Below are positions 34,928-46,599 of a stretch of DNA of 64,000 nt, one piece after another. Below the pieces are notes generated by a model. It did not search any database. It saw nothing but the letters and a program-made list of their open reading frames with translations, and was not told the DNA's origin. Made by a program: the position numbers and the translations under genes. Origin of the DNA: Ampelocalamus luodianensis (lineage: Eukaryota > Streptophyta > Magnoliopsida > Poales > Poaceae); contig CM070635.1 in the NCBI GenBank assembly GCA_036346255.1, positions 45,411,715 to 45,475,714 on the forward strand, read 5' to 3'. The first letter of the stretch is position 1. Each line of letters opens with the position of its first letter.

Positions 34928-35202
34928 AGCTGTTCCCAGTGGGTGGTTTCTTACTACAATTTCTTATTGCATGAAAGATATTTAGATACCACATTCCCAA
35001 TGCATGGTATCCAAAAGTATTGTATCTTAAACCTTTGATATAGGGTCTCTACTAGTATTTCTACCTAGGATACTGTGTATGAGTGGTATCTAAATAAGAT
35101 ACTAATATGCTATCTCTCTTCCTTAATTGCAGTGCCACATCAGACTTTTGCTTATATGACAGCCTTAAGATACTTGTCAAGATAGAGCATTGGGAGCAGC
35201 CT
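34928..35202. mobile_element. Tourist-like MITE, 275 bp
   Basis: Flanked by TAA at 34925-34927 and 35203-35205. Terminal inverted repeats AGCTGTTCCCAGTG and CATTGGGAGCAGCCT, with inner inverted GGTATC/GATAC blocks. TAA target choice suggests PIF/Harbinger. Confidence 0.7.
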
Positions 35203-35732
35203 TAAGCTTTCTATGATCTAACTTATGATCAATAAATTTCCTATTGGAGCCTTCTTCTTACTAAATTACTTGTGACTCCAATGCAAAAGTTACCCTACTT
35301 CGATTCTACTTGTACAAGACATGTTGCTTTAGGAACCCTATAGGATGATGTATAAGTGCCAAGACAACCTCAAGTTTTCAACTTTTGACAATAGTTCCCT
35401 CTTGTTCAGCACTCTACCTTAGAACATCACCTCAACCATCAACTATACTATGTTGTCACACAATGTCTCGTCTTCTGTTCTTTGTCCTCCAAATATCTAT
35501 TGGGTGACGAACTTGTTTTTATTTGCGTTGTTAAGCCTGCCACATTTTTTTTTCTTATTAAGTGTTAAATTGTGCCAAAATCAACATGCCACATGAGGGG
35601 AAAAAAACATCTCAAACATGTGAAACCATGTGCGAATCTAACATGCATCAATTTTAGTGCTTTATACAACTTTAATTTAAAATGTTTATATCCATCCATT
35701 TTATGCATATGCATCTAAAAAATATGTAGAAC

Positions 35733-35943
35733 CAGTGACGGATCCAGAACGAAAATAACTAAGAGTCATCACTTTTCATACATATCACACATGTTTAATT
35801 ATCAAATAAATTTATGGCTTAGAGTATCATTTTATCTTAAGGTAGGGGTGTTCATAATATATATACATAGCTATATCTAAAGAAAAATAATTTTTTGATC
35901 AAGTATCATGTGCACCCTTATGGATCACTGTAGATCCACCCCG
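35733..35943. mobile_element. hAT-like MITE upstream of ATL gene, 211 bp
   Basis: Begins CAGTGACGGATCCAG and ends GTAGATCCACCCCG (imperfect inverted repeat). An exact 8 bp duplication TGTAGAAC flanks it (35725-35732 and 35944-35951). It lies about 290 bases upstream of the chosen ATL start codon. Confidence 0.8.
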
Positions 35944-36235
35944 TGTAGAACATATGTTGTGTCATTGCTTAACATATAATATTGTTAAGCACGTTAAAAG
36001 CAAATTATTTGTATATATACATGAAAGCATGTTACACAGATTAAAATTTTCAAAGAAGCGATTGCCATCCGAGTCAGACTTCATTGTTAGCGAAACGCTA
36101 GTACACCACAAACTTGCGTTCAACTTAAAAAAAAAAATGCCACCTGTATTATACCCGGGTAAAACTCCCTCGCTCCTTGCACTCCCAACGCCAGTAGACA
36201 ACAGCACAACACGCGTCGCGCACACAGGCCAGATC

Positions 36236-36877
36236 ATGGCCACAGCGCACGCGAGGCGCCTGGCAACGGTCGACGAGCCGTCGGCCACGCCGGCGGTCGG
36301 CCCGGCGTACAGCCGGTCCCAGTTCAACCTCTCGTCGGGGGCGGCGACCGCCGTGGTGTTCGTCTCCATCGTGCTCTGCTTCATCCTGCTTTGCACCTAC
36401 TGCCGCTGCGCCCGGCAGAGCGCCATCGCGGGGGCGCGCCGCCGCGTCATGCGCGAGCTCCGTGAGCGCGTCCCGAGCGTCCTCCTCCGCCCCGACGGCG
36501 CGGTGCTGCCCGTGGTGCCCTACGCCAGCGCCGGCGGCGCCAAGAAGGGGAAGCCCGAGGACTGCCCCGTCTGCCTCGAGGCCTTCGGCGACGACGACGG
36601 CGTCAAGGTCGTCCCGGCGTGCGGCCACGTGTTCCACGCCCCCTGCATCGACCGGTGGCTCGACGTGCGCAACTCCTGCCCCGTCTGCCGGTGCGCCGTG
36701 GTCTGCTACTACGCTGACCGCGCAAGGGATGCAGCGGTAGCTGTTGGTGGCGACGGCGACGACCAGGAGGTCGTCCTGGAGCGCGTGGTCGCAATGATCG
36801 AAGCAATAAGAGAGGAGGAGGCTGCCGCGGCTGCGGCGCGGCGCGCGCCGGCGAGCGCCGGGGAGGACAGAGGGTGA
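36236..36877 (+). CDS. ATL-type RING-H2 finger protein, membrane-anchored E3 ubiquitin ligase
   Basis: Transfers ubiquitin from E2 enzymes to target proteins at a membrane; the ATL family is often defence- or stress-responsive. The 213-residue single-exon frame has one predicted membrane span (about 37-54, AVVFVSIVLCFILLCTY), a basic stretch after it, then a RING-H2: Cys110, Cys113, Cys129, His131, His134, Cys137, Cys148, Cys151 with the CGHVFHAPCIDRWL core. The C-terminus is Glu/Ala-rich. I chose ATG 36236 (context ATCATGG, and Met just before the family-like N-terminus). In-frame ATGs at 36137 and 35954 would add N-terminal sequence unlike the family and partly AT-rich. Lack of introns is usual for ATLs. 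No substrate can be inferred. Confidence 0.88.
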   Translation: MATAHARRLATVDEPSATPAVGPAYSRSQFNLSSGAATAVVFVSIVLCFILLCTYCRCARQSAIAGARRRVMRELRERVPSVLLRPDGAVLPVVPYASAGGAKKGKPEDCPVCLEAFGDDDGVKVVPACGHVFHAPCIDRWLDVRNSCPVCRCAVVCYYADRARDAAVAVGGDGDDQEVVLERVVAMIEAIREEEAAAAAARRAPASAGEDRG

Positions 36878-38165
36878 CGACGCCATACATGCCTGGGTGT
36901 GCTGGTGCAGCTAACTTAACTGGGTAAGTTTGTTTGTATAGCTTTGGTGTGACAGTAGAGGGACACCAATGTTTGGCAGCAAAATTTGTTCGGAATTGTG
37001 TAGAATCTTTTTGAAAAGCACTGAATTGTGTACAATCAAAGTTCTGGAATGAGATGAACGGGGTTCTTTGTTCAAGAGATGGTTACCAGTTAGGCATCTT
37101 GTTCTTTAAATTCACTAAAATATGTTCTTACTTGTAACCTTATTTCATCATGGTTGGTTCAGAAGAGGCAGAAATAGATGCAAACATCTTAAAGAAAAGA
37201 GAGCAATTTTTTTTTAGTATTTGTTAATTGTGTAGTAGTTAATCATATTGGAGAATATAACCAACAACCAACTTAGTTGGAGAAATTATAAGTCCGGCTA
37301 AGTTTTATTCCCAGGTCTATCATACAAATTGTCAATATAGCTATAGACAGCAAGCCAGAAATTGAGAAAGAAGTCTCCTCCATGGTGGCAAAAGAGAGGA
37401 GGAATCATTGCCTCCTTCCTCACCTGCCCCTCCAGATTAGAATAATGTGTCAAGAGAGGCCAATTAGGCGACGTTCCGTACCAAATTGTTAGTCTAGTAC
37501 GTCATATCGGATATGGGTTAGGTGGTCGCTTGGATTACATTTTCCGTCTCACAAATCCAGTTACAGGATGTGCCAATTTGTCACTTGAAAAGATGCAAGC
37601 TGCTAGATGGCGACAAGTCGAATAGAAGCTCACCCAATTTGAGCCATCTTATTTGTTTTTCGTCATTTCGACTACCATTTCAAGATTAGTTTTTTGTATT
37701 CCTGTCTCCATCAGAAAAGATTTTGTAGGTGTCATATTTGTTGGTAAATGTCAAGTCTTGCAATAGGTCAATGTTAGAGATCATATGGTTCAATTATTTC
37801 AGTATAAGATTACTGAAATAAAGGCTTCTACATGGATCACTAGTTACAGCAGAAAGCTACAATATAGTCACATCTGATAGTAGCAGACTAGCAGTAGTAA
37901 CAGATGTTATCTTCATTGCAAACTGGAGCTATTGAGAATTTGAGACTTGAAAGTTTAAACCGGCAAGTCATATAGAACTGCAACTAACCGGCTTACCTGT
38001 AAAGGAGTGAATCAATATGACTGTGGTAGCAGATGCGACATGTTTCTTTCCTTGATAGCCTCCATCGTCATTTGTTTTCTGATGTCTCTTCTACCGTTCT
38101 TAGAATCCAAATGTCTTCAGTAATTCACTAATTTCGCTTGAAGAGTAACGTACTAACTTCTTGCC
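36878..38165. other. 3' flank of ATL gene and intergenic DNA
   Basis: No gene was recognised. The first few hundred bases are likely ATL 3'UTR. The rest is AT-rich without clear repeat structure by eye. Confidence 0.4.
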
Positions 38166-38287
38166 TGTTATATATATAGTGTTATTCCCTACTGTTACGA
38201 GGGGTTATTTGCATATTCACCACCTGTACTTTGTGTATATATACTGGTCTTTTGGCTCTCTGGTAATACAAGTTGCTATTCCTAACA
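38166..38287 (+). repeat. Copia 5' LTR (122 bp)
   Basis: Starts TGTTATATATATAG and ends CCTAACA. Clearly homologous to 46460-46589, with about a dozen substitutions and an indel. Unusually short for a plant copia LTR. Confidence 0.9.
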
Positions 38288-38302
38288 TAGTATCAGAGCC
38301 AA
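38288..38302 (+). other. Copia primer-binding site
   Basis: TAGTATCAGAGCC directly follows the LTR and is complementary to the initiator-methionine tRNA 3' end, the usual copia primer. Confidence 0.8.
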
Positions 38303-38897
38303 TTAGGTTACCTCTCCCGGGCGAGCAACTCGTCCTCCCCTAGCCGCCGCTGCCGGCTTTCCTCCCTCCTCCGCTTCCACCCTAGCCGCAGCCGCCGGCT
38401 TCCCTCCCTCCTCTGCTCCTGAAGAGCTATGCCGCCGCCGCGAGTCGCCGCTCCTGAAGAGCCACGCCGCCAGCAGCATCGCCGCCGCCGCCGCTCTCTG
38501 AAGAGCCACGCCACCTGCCGCTGCGCCGCGTCGTCATTGCTCTGAAGAGCGCGCTTGCTGTCAGCTGCGCTAAAGGGCCCTACCGCCGCCGGGCAGACCA
38601 CGGCGCTTCCGCCGATCAAGAACCCGAGGCGTGGACGACGCTGCTCTCCGCCGGCCGAAGACACCGCCGCTGTTGGAGCCGACCGGGAGCCCAACGCACC
38701 TCCTGCTGTTGCCAACGCCGACTCTCCGTATGCCACTACGTGCGCGGCGCTCGGACCACTTGCCATGCGCGCCACAAGTAGGGGGAACCCTAGTTCCCCA
38801 GCACACCTCTTTGCAGGCCTTCGCATACCTTTTTATTTTTAGCGTGAGCCATTTTGGCCCGCAAGCAAGAAAAAGAAGATAAAAAAGAAAAAAAAAT

Positions 38898-41800
38898 ATG
38901 TCGTCGTGCACCGTTTCTCTCCCTCGCTGCCCGGTGATTTTTGATGGTGTTAATTACACTAACTTTGTGTCTCACATGCGCATCCACATGCGTGGTCTTC
39001 GTCTCTGAGGCGTCCTCTCTGGTGATGTCATCTGCCCTCCTTGCCCTACTCCTCCGACGGAGCCTCACTTTCGTCACGCTGTCCCGACAGTGACAAAGCC
39101 TCATCGAGGCCGCTTGCCTTGCTGCGATGATGAGGTCGGCCGCTACCGAGAGGCTCGATTCCTACAAGGATCAGCGACCGCCTACACTCGGTGGTGCGAC
39201 GGCGGCGCTCGGCTCTTGTTGTCCTCATCGCCGGTGTCGATCTCGGTTCTCTTACGAGGTTGTGGGGCTCCTTGACTTTTGGATGTGGACTCACCTTCGT
39301 CAGTGCTACGAGCCCTCTGGTGATACCTTGTATCTGTCCGTGGTCCGCAAGGAGTACTCTCTTCAGTAGGGTGATGCTACAGTTGATGCTTTTTATGCTC
39401 AGAGCTCTGCTGTTTGGCATCAGCTGGACTCTCTGTCGAACCCGGGAGCGAAGGATCCCGAATTCTCTGTGTTCAGACACTAGTCCAGGATTTCCAGTGT
39501 ACACATTCTCACAAAAATGAATATCACATTCACATCACGAAAACGTAATGGCATTAAATAAGTAACTGTTTAATACAAATAAGTCTGAATAATAATATCA
39601 AATGTCAAATGATAAACACAGTGGAAATAACATAATAGTGGAAGCCACACGATGCGCCACGAGCAATCGTGCAGGTCGAAGGCCTACTCGTCAGAGTCCT
39701 CACCGTCAAGATAGCGGTCTTCTCCGAATAAGATTTATTCGACAAGAGTGAGCACTACTACCGTGCTCATAAGTCACACCAATATTGAATTTAAATGCAT
39801 GCATAAGGAAACAAGTGGGTATGGCGGGGTTGTTTGCATAAACAACATTTTCAGTTTGAATAAGTATAGTAGTTTCTAAGGCAATTTTATACTATGGATA
39901 AAATCATATTTTGAAATGACAATGATATAATGTGGATAACCTCCAATGATAAAGTGAAGGATCCTCTAACACTTGGCTTCCGCCCAAATTTTCATAAGGA
40001 TTAACCACCCTCAATATTTAATAAAGCATTTAAAAACAAAAACAATTCTAACTTTAAGTGGCCCCGCTAGCATGTCCATGATCAAGGACGCATTGTTCGA
40101 ATAGTTTCTACTCTGCGAGTTGGTACAACTTTACCCACACGAGGTGACATGCTCGTTATGTCGGCCAATTCACGCTCCGTAGGCGTGTGGTGGCGATTAC
40201 CATGAGGCCTTTACAATGTTTTATCCTAGTACATTCATGCCCGCTAAGGTTTCGCTCCTTTGAATCGAGTCCTCGGAAGCCCCTCTTGCGCCAAGTGAGA
40301 ATAAAGCGTCTAACCGAGCACCCACAAAATCACATGACATAAATATACTAGGATATCACAAATTAGTTAGTCAAATCCGCCCATACAGGACATGTGGTGA
40401 TACGTTATGGCATAGCAATAAGCGGCTCAAAGACCGGTCCTCAATTGACTTGGCGTCATTCCTACAACCCATGGGCTTTGATCTTAACGGATCAAACCTG
40501 CATGAACTCTGCACCCACCACTCCGACCATTTCGCCAAGTCCAAACCCATTTTGATTTTATTTTGAATAAAACTTCATTTTAAACTCATGTGGTAAGACC
40601 ATACCACAATGTCAAGTTTGAAAACAATTTGTAGAAATCGTGTAAACCTCCCAAATTCTGTAGATGTGGACTAAGCTTGGCTAAGCATATATTTGAATTT
40701 TGGTAATATCTTGCCTATGGTATCAAGGTAGTCGATACAACATTCAAATTTGGCCATACAATAACATATGGAATTAACTATATGTAAGCAGGATATTAAA
40801 ATATTTATAACAACATATGCATGCAATAAGGAATTTAAAACTGAAAATAACTTAAAATAATAGGGCAATATGGTCAATGGTGTAACTTGCCTTGGTCGAT
40901 GTCTTGAAATTCTAAATCTTGATTTGATCGAACTCTCGAGTCGTCGAAGTCTATCTGTAAAATACGACAAATTCAATGCAAATTCAAATAAATTCAAAAA
41001 CATAGTTCAAATTAACTCCAAACTGAAATATTTTGGTTTAGTTAGCTAGATTATAATTTTATATAAATTTTGCAATTTGAAACACCCAATTTGGAGTTCA
41101 TATGCAAAAGTTATGAATTTTGAAGTTTATATCTAAATCTGAAATTTTATTGAATTTCGAATTATTTTCCTCTTGAAAATCCATTTATTGCGCAATGATT
41201 GCATCAAAGACGATTCGAATTAAATCAATTAATTTTATAAATCGACATGTGGGCCCCAAGTGTCGGTGGCGGCTCATGGTGAACCAAGCCCACCGAGCCT
41301 AGGGAAGGGCGGTGCGGTGGGTGGCCGCGTGCGGCGTGTCGTGGCGGGCCCGGAACGCGCGCGTGTGTGCCACGCATAGCGAAGGTGATGTGGCGCCAGG
41401 TGGCAAGGCCGCGTCGGCGTGGGCGGCGGCGTTTTTGACGCGACCAAACAACGGCGATCGGCGGCTCTCGGCGAGTGTGGTGGTGCGCAAAATGTAGGGG
41501 TAATGTCGATCACGATGGTACCGTTTTGGGCGTGAATGGTCGTCGGAGTTGATCGGCCGAGCTTTTGGCGGCGGAGGTTTGGTGTTGGCGACAACGGCGT
41601 TCGGTGGCGCTCCGGGTGATGAAGGGTCCCGAGGTGGCTCTGTGTCGGTGAAGACGATGGCGCGATCCACGACGGCTCGGCGGCGTTGTCGTGGCGAAAT
41701 CACCGGAGCGGCGGCGGCGGAAAACCTAGAACTCGGTTACGGCGGCGCTATAGCTGCGGAGGAAGAGAGTTGGGGAGATGAGATGAGGTGAAGATGCGAT

Positions 41801-43220
41801 CCGGAGGTGCCTTTATAGGGGCTAAGGGGCTCTAAGGCGGCGTGGAAGAGGTGGAGATCGTCGCGGCGGCGATTTGCGGCGTTGGCGGCAGTCCGGAGAA
41901 GAGGGAAGAACATGGAAATGCGGCGATGGTGGATGCGGTCTCGCGCGCGTACGCGAATATCGGGCGGTTGGGATTGGCCGTTAGCGAAGCTCGGACGTGG
42001 GTGTCCATGGCGCGGCCGTTAGCGTGCGGAGAAGAAGGCGAGGAAGGCGGCGGCGTGGGCCGTTGGATTTAGATCTGCGGTTGGGACTTGATGGGAGTAG
42101 AGATGGTGGAGAAATCACGCCGTAGGATTTAGATTGAAGGGTTTAGATTAGAAGGTTTTAAGTCTCCGGCGATGCGAAGATCTCGCCGTTAGATTAAGAT
42201 CGCACGGCTCCTATGATGGTGTCATTCGGACGGTGCGGCCGCTGCGGAGGATCTTGATCGTTGATGTCAGATCCAACGGTGGATCAGAGGAAAGGTGCGT
42301 GTGTGCGTTGCGTGCGTTGGATTAAGATCCAACGGTGGATGAGGAGGTGGGAGAGAGGGCGGCCAATTTTGGTGGCGTGGGTGTGCGTGAGAGAATTTGG
42401 GCGGAGCCTTTGGGTTTCGGCCCAAACAACTATTAGAGGATTTTCTTTTGCTTTTCTATTTGTTTTAATTACGATAATTCATAATAGCTTTAGAAAATAG
42501 CAAAATACTTCCAAAAATTATGGAAAAATTCACGAAATTCTCATACTCATTACGGACTTAATAAAATTATTTCCAACTATTTGTTGGCTTTTAATTTGCA
42601 AATAATTTTGATTTAGCTTTAGAATATTTATAAAAGCTTTTGAAAATTCATGAAAAACCACAAACATAAATAAATTTTTAAATTTTCTTGAAATTGAAAA
42701 TTGAAACATTACACTCTCTCATGCTGAGGTGTCGCTCTGTCCATGATGCACAGTTGTATGCGTGCGGACACGAGTTTCGGTGGGTCTACGAGTTCCTTAC
42801 TCGCCTTCATCCCGAGTTCGAGCGATCGTGCGGCTCCTTGCACGCCACCTCGTGTCACTCTCACGGAGGCTCTTACAGAGATATGCGCGGAGAGACTCGC
42901 TGAGTGGTCTTTGATCGATGCCACTCCCCTCCGTGCTTGCCGCTCGTCCACTTGCTACACGGTTGCTCCACGCCAAAGACTGCTTGCCTCCTCGGCGGCG
43001 CTACGGTGGTGGTGGTCGCTTTCCATCTGGCAGTGGCCGTCCTCACTGCTCCTACTGCGACAAGGTCAGCCACATTGAGTACCAGTGCTATAAGAAGCAG
43101 CGGCATCTTTCACGTCGTTCTTCTACTAGCACTGGCACTGGTGCTTCTACATCGACGTCTACATCGACTTCTTCGCGGTTTTCTCATCGGCGGGAGAGAG
43201 CGGACCGGCGTCGCTTGTAA
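38898..43220 (+). pseudogene. Copia gag, split by solo LTR
   Basis: Capsid-like structural protein of the retrotransposon. The first part (38898-39433) shows a UBN2/DUF4219-type start (PVIFDGVNYTNFVSHMRIHM) and WTHLRQCYEPSGDTLYLSVV, but with frame changes and a stop near 39367. The second part (from 42714) contains VYEFLTRLHPEFE and a zinc knuckle CSYCDKVSHIEYQC (CX2CX4HX4C) at about 43047-43088. The reading phase of the two halves agrees once the insertion and one target copy are ignored, which supports the insertion boundaries. Not functional. Confidence 0.75.
39434..42713 (-). mobile_element. Ty3-gypsy solo LTR, 3280 bp, inserted in copia gag
   Basis: On the - strand it runs TGTAATG... 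to ...TTCGACA. The exact 5 bp duplication CTCTC flanks it (39429-39433 and 42714-42718). A TATA box (CTATAAAGG, - strand, about 41810-41818) lies some 900 bases from the start, followed by a GC-rich leader. A second, diverged member of the family is at 55111-58746. No internal region remains, so recombination between two LTRs is the likely origin. Plant Tekay/Del-type gypsy families have LTRs of this size. Confidence 0.9.
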
Positions 43221-43288
43221 GCGCCAGTTCTCCTCGGCGGGTTCTGCGGGTTTTACTCGACTCTTCGAACCTTTGTGAAACCACCCCT

Positions 43289-46200
43289 ACGGTCAGTACC
43301 TCCCCGTGGATTCTTGATCCTGGAGCATCCTTTCACATGACTTCTGATTCTTCCACTCTGTCTTTCATTACACCTCTTGATTCTCCTGTTAGTGTTCTTA
43401 CTGTTGATGGTACATCCATTTCTATCTTTGGTCGAGGATCTCGTAGCAACTCATCTTTTTATGTTCCTTCTCTTGCTCATGTTCCTCGTCTTACCATGCA
43501 GCTTTTTTCTGCTGGGCAGATTATTAACCTTGGTTATCGGGTCATTATCGACTCTGACTCTTGTTGTGTTCAGAACGGCCACACGGGAGCTCTGGTTGGT
43601 TCTGATCCTCGGCGCCTTGACTCACAGCATCTTTGGGAACTTGAATGGCTTCACTTTCCTTCCGCTGCCACCGTCGCTGCTAGTCTCTCCGTTTCTGCCA
43701 CTCCATCTACCAGCTCTTTCCAGTAGTGGCATCACCGTCTTGGTCATCTGTGTGGATCTCGTCTGTCGTCTTTAGTTCGTCGTGGTCTTCTCGGGTTTGT
43801 CTCAGGAGACGTGTCTTTAGATTGTCAGGGCTGTAAGTTAGGTAAACAGATTCAGCTTCCTTATCCTCATAGTGAGTCAGTGTCTCAGCGTCCTTTTGAT
43901 CTTGTTCATTCAGATGTTTGGGGTCTGGCTCTCTTTGTTTCGAAAGGAGGTCATCGATATTATATCATATTTATAGATGATTTCTCTCGCCACACTTGGA
44001 TATATTTCATGTCTTCTCGTAGTGAGGTCTTGTCTATCTATAAACAATTTGCCACTATGGTTCGCACACAGTTCTCCACTCTTATTCGTGTCTTTCGTGC
44101 TGACTCTGTTGGCGAGTACCTTTTAGATTACACAACGCGCATCTTCCTTCTTGAGCGGGGCACTCTCTTCGATTCTCTTGTCCTGGTACTTATGTTCAGA
44201 ATGGTATCGCTGAGCGCAAGTATCGTCACCTCCTTGAGACGGCTCGTGTACTGATGATTGCCGCCTCTATTCCACCTCACTTCTGGGCTGAGACTGTTTT
44301 CACTGCCACCTATCTCGTCAACATCCAGCCTTCTTCTGCTCTTCAGGGTACAATCCCTGTTGAGCGTCTCTGTGGTCTTCTTCCTGACTACTCCGCCCTT
44401 CATCTGTTTGGTTGCGTTTGCTATGTTCTCCTCCCACCTCGAGAACGCACCAAACTGACTGCTCAATATGTTGAGTGTGTCTTTCTGGAATAAAGTGCCG
44501 AGCACAACGGCTATTGGTGCTGGGATCCTATTGGTCAACGGATATGGATTTCTCAGGATGTGACTCTCAACGAGTCTCGTCCCTTCTACCCACGTCATGT
44601 CTCTCCTTCAGCTTTCTCTATGGAGTTTCTATCATTTTTTTACCTTTCCAGATACACCTATATATGTCTTGCCCTCGTCCACCCGTCCCACTGAGTCTCC
44701 ACATATTCCTCCTGTGGCCTCTCCGCCGTTGTCACCGCCTGCTTCGTCTCCTGCGGCTCCTCCCACTCTGATACCTTCTTATCCTCTCTTCTACGCAAAT
44801 CGACCTCGTATTGAGGATCTTCGGATGAGCCATCTTCTCCTGATGCTCCATCTTTCCCTGATGGGTCATCTTCTCCTCGCTAACGCTCTCGTGATCGCTA
44901 GTCGATTCGCCCATTGCCCATTATGATTTTCTTTGGTGTAGCTACTCATGAGCTTTGTCTCCTCTGGGATGTTGTTACTCACCAGGTGGCGACATGCCAT
45001 GGCCGAGATTCTTGCCCTCAGCGTCTTGGTACTTGGGATCTTATTCCTTTTCCATCTCACTCTCATCCCATCACGTGTAAGTGGGTCTATAAGATTAAGA
45101 CTCGCTCTGATGACTCTCTTGAGCGCTATAAGGCGTGTCTTGTTGCTCGTGGCTTTCAGCAGGAGCATGATCGTGACTATGATGAGACTTTTGCTCTTGT
45201 GGCCCATATGACCACTGTCCGCACTCTTCTTTCAGTGGCGTCCGTTCGCCACTGCTCTGTTTCTCAGCTTGATGTCAAGAATGCCTTTCTTAATGACGAG
45301 TTGCGTGAGGAGGTCTACATGCATTCGCCACCTGGGTATTCTGTTCCTGAGGGCATGGTCTGTCACCTTCGTCGCTCTATCTATGACCTTAAATAAGCCA
45401 TCGTGCTTGGTTTGAGCGCTTCTCCTCTGTGGTTACTGCTACTGGTTTTTCAGCTAATGATCATGATTCTGCGCTCTTTGTCCACACTTTGTCTCGTGGT
45501 CGGACTCTTCTTCTTCTGTATGTTGATGATATGATCATTACCGGAGATGATTCTGAGTACATTACCTTTGTCAAGGCTCGTCTTAGTGAGCAGTTCCTTA
45601 TGTCGGATCTTGGTCTTCTTCGTTACTTCTTTGAGATTGAGGTTACTTCCACTCCAGATGGTTTCTTTATGTCCTAAGAGAAGTATATTCAAGATCTTCT
45701 TGATCACGCCTCTCTCACTGATCAACGTACTGTTGAGACTCCCATGGAGCTCAATGTTCATCTCCAACCCTCTGATGGCGAGCCACTTTACGATCCGGCT
45801 TCATTGCGTCATCTTGTTGGGAGTCTTGTCTACCTTGCTGTTACTCGTCCAGATATCACTTATCCAGTCCACATTCTGAGTCAGTTTGTCTCTGCTCCCA
45901 CTCAGGTCCACTACAACTACCTTCTTTGAGTTCTGCGATACATTCGTAGGACTATCTCTCGCCGTCTCTTCTTTCCACGTTCCAGTTCATTACAACTTCA
46001 GGCTTATTCGGATGCTACTTGGGCCAGCGATCTCTCTGATCGTCGGTCTATCTCTGCTTACTGTGTTTTTCTTGGTGGTTCTCTCGTTGTAAAAGCGAAG
46101 AAACATACTATAGTGTTAGTTCGAGTCACGAGGTGAGTTGCGAGCTATGACTCTCTTGGCGATAGAGATTACTTGCTCTGTTGGTTACTTGAGAATTTTG

Positions 46201-46430
46201 GTGTTTCTATCACTACAGATTCCTCTCTTGTCGATGATCTGAGCGCTATCGGTGTGCAGTGATCTGTGAAGCATGAGCTCACCAAGCACATTGGTGTTGA
46301 TGTTTCATTCATGAGGTCTTGTGTGCATGATCGGTGATTACTCTTGATGTGCGCCTTGAACTTCAGCTAGCGGATTTCTTCACGAAGGCGGACTCGAGCA
46401 CAACAGCTTCTACCTCTCAAACTTAGTGTT
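43289..46430 (+). pseudogene. Copia pol: protease, integrase, reverse transcriptase, RNase H
   Basis: Remnant polyprotein read in several frames. The protease site reads ILDPGASFHMT, with Pro where copia has Ser or Thr (D-S/T-G), Asp codon at 43316. The GAG-pre-integrase segment (WHHRLGHLCGSRLSSL) follows an in-frame TAG near 43724, and integrase blocks run from 43860 to 44250. Reverse transcriptase spans about 45060-45680, including LDVKNAFLN and the YVDD catalytic box at 45519-45530. RNase H is at about 45830-46100 (AYSDATWASD). Stops occur near 44492, 45394 and 45675, with shifts between them. A non-functional retrotransposon copy. Confidence 0.85.
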
Positions 46431-46448
46431 GTTGATCCACAATGAGTT

Positions 46449-46459
46449 TGAGGAGGGGG
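46449..46459 (+). other. Copia polypurine tract
   Basis: GAGGAGGGGG-type purine run immediately before the 3' LTR, the second-strand priming site in the family. Confidence 0.8.
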
Positions 46460-46589
46460 TGTTAGAGATATATGTATAGTGTGTTATTCCTCATTGTTAT
46501 GAGGGGTTATTTGCATATTCACCACCTGTACTTTGTGTATATATGCTGGCCTTTTGGCCTTTTAGTAATACAAGTTGCTATTCCGAACA
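46460..46589 (+). repeat. Copia 3' LTR (130 bp)
   Basis: Starts TGTTAGAGATATATG and ends CCGAACA. Pairs with 38166-38287. Confidence 0.9.
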
Positions 46590-46599
46590 GCCTGAAGTA

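Larger units (their letters stand above)
38166..46589 (+). mobile_element. Ty1-copia LTR retrotransposon, decayed, with nested gypsy solo LTR
   Basis: LTRs at 38166-38287 and 46460-46589, a primer-binding site directly after the 5' LTR, a purine tract directly before the 3' LTR, and domain order gag-protease-integrase-reverse transcriptase-RNase H, which is diagnostic of copia. The frame is broken by several stops and shifts and by a 3.28 kb insertion, so it is inactive. The outer flanks TTGCC (left) and GCCTG (right) do not match as a 5 bp duplication. Confidence 0.92.

Noticed and set aside
36149..36886. 245-codon frame antisense to the ATL gene
   Set aside because: Shadow of a GC-rich real gene on the other strand.
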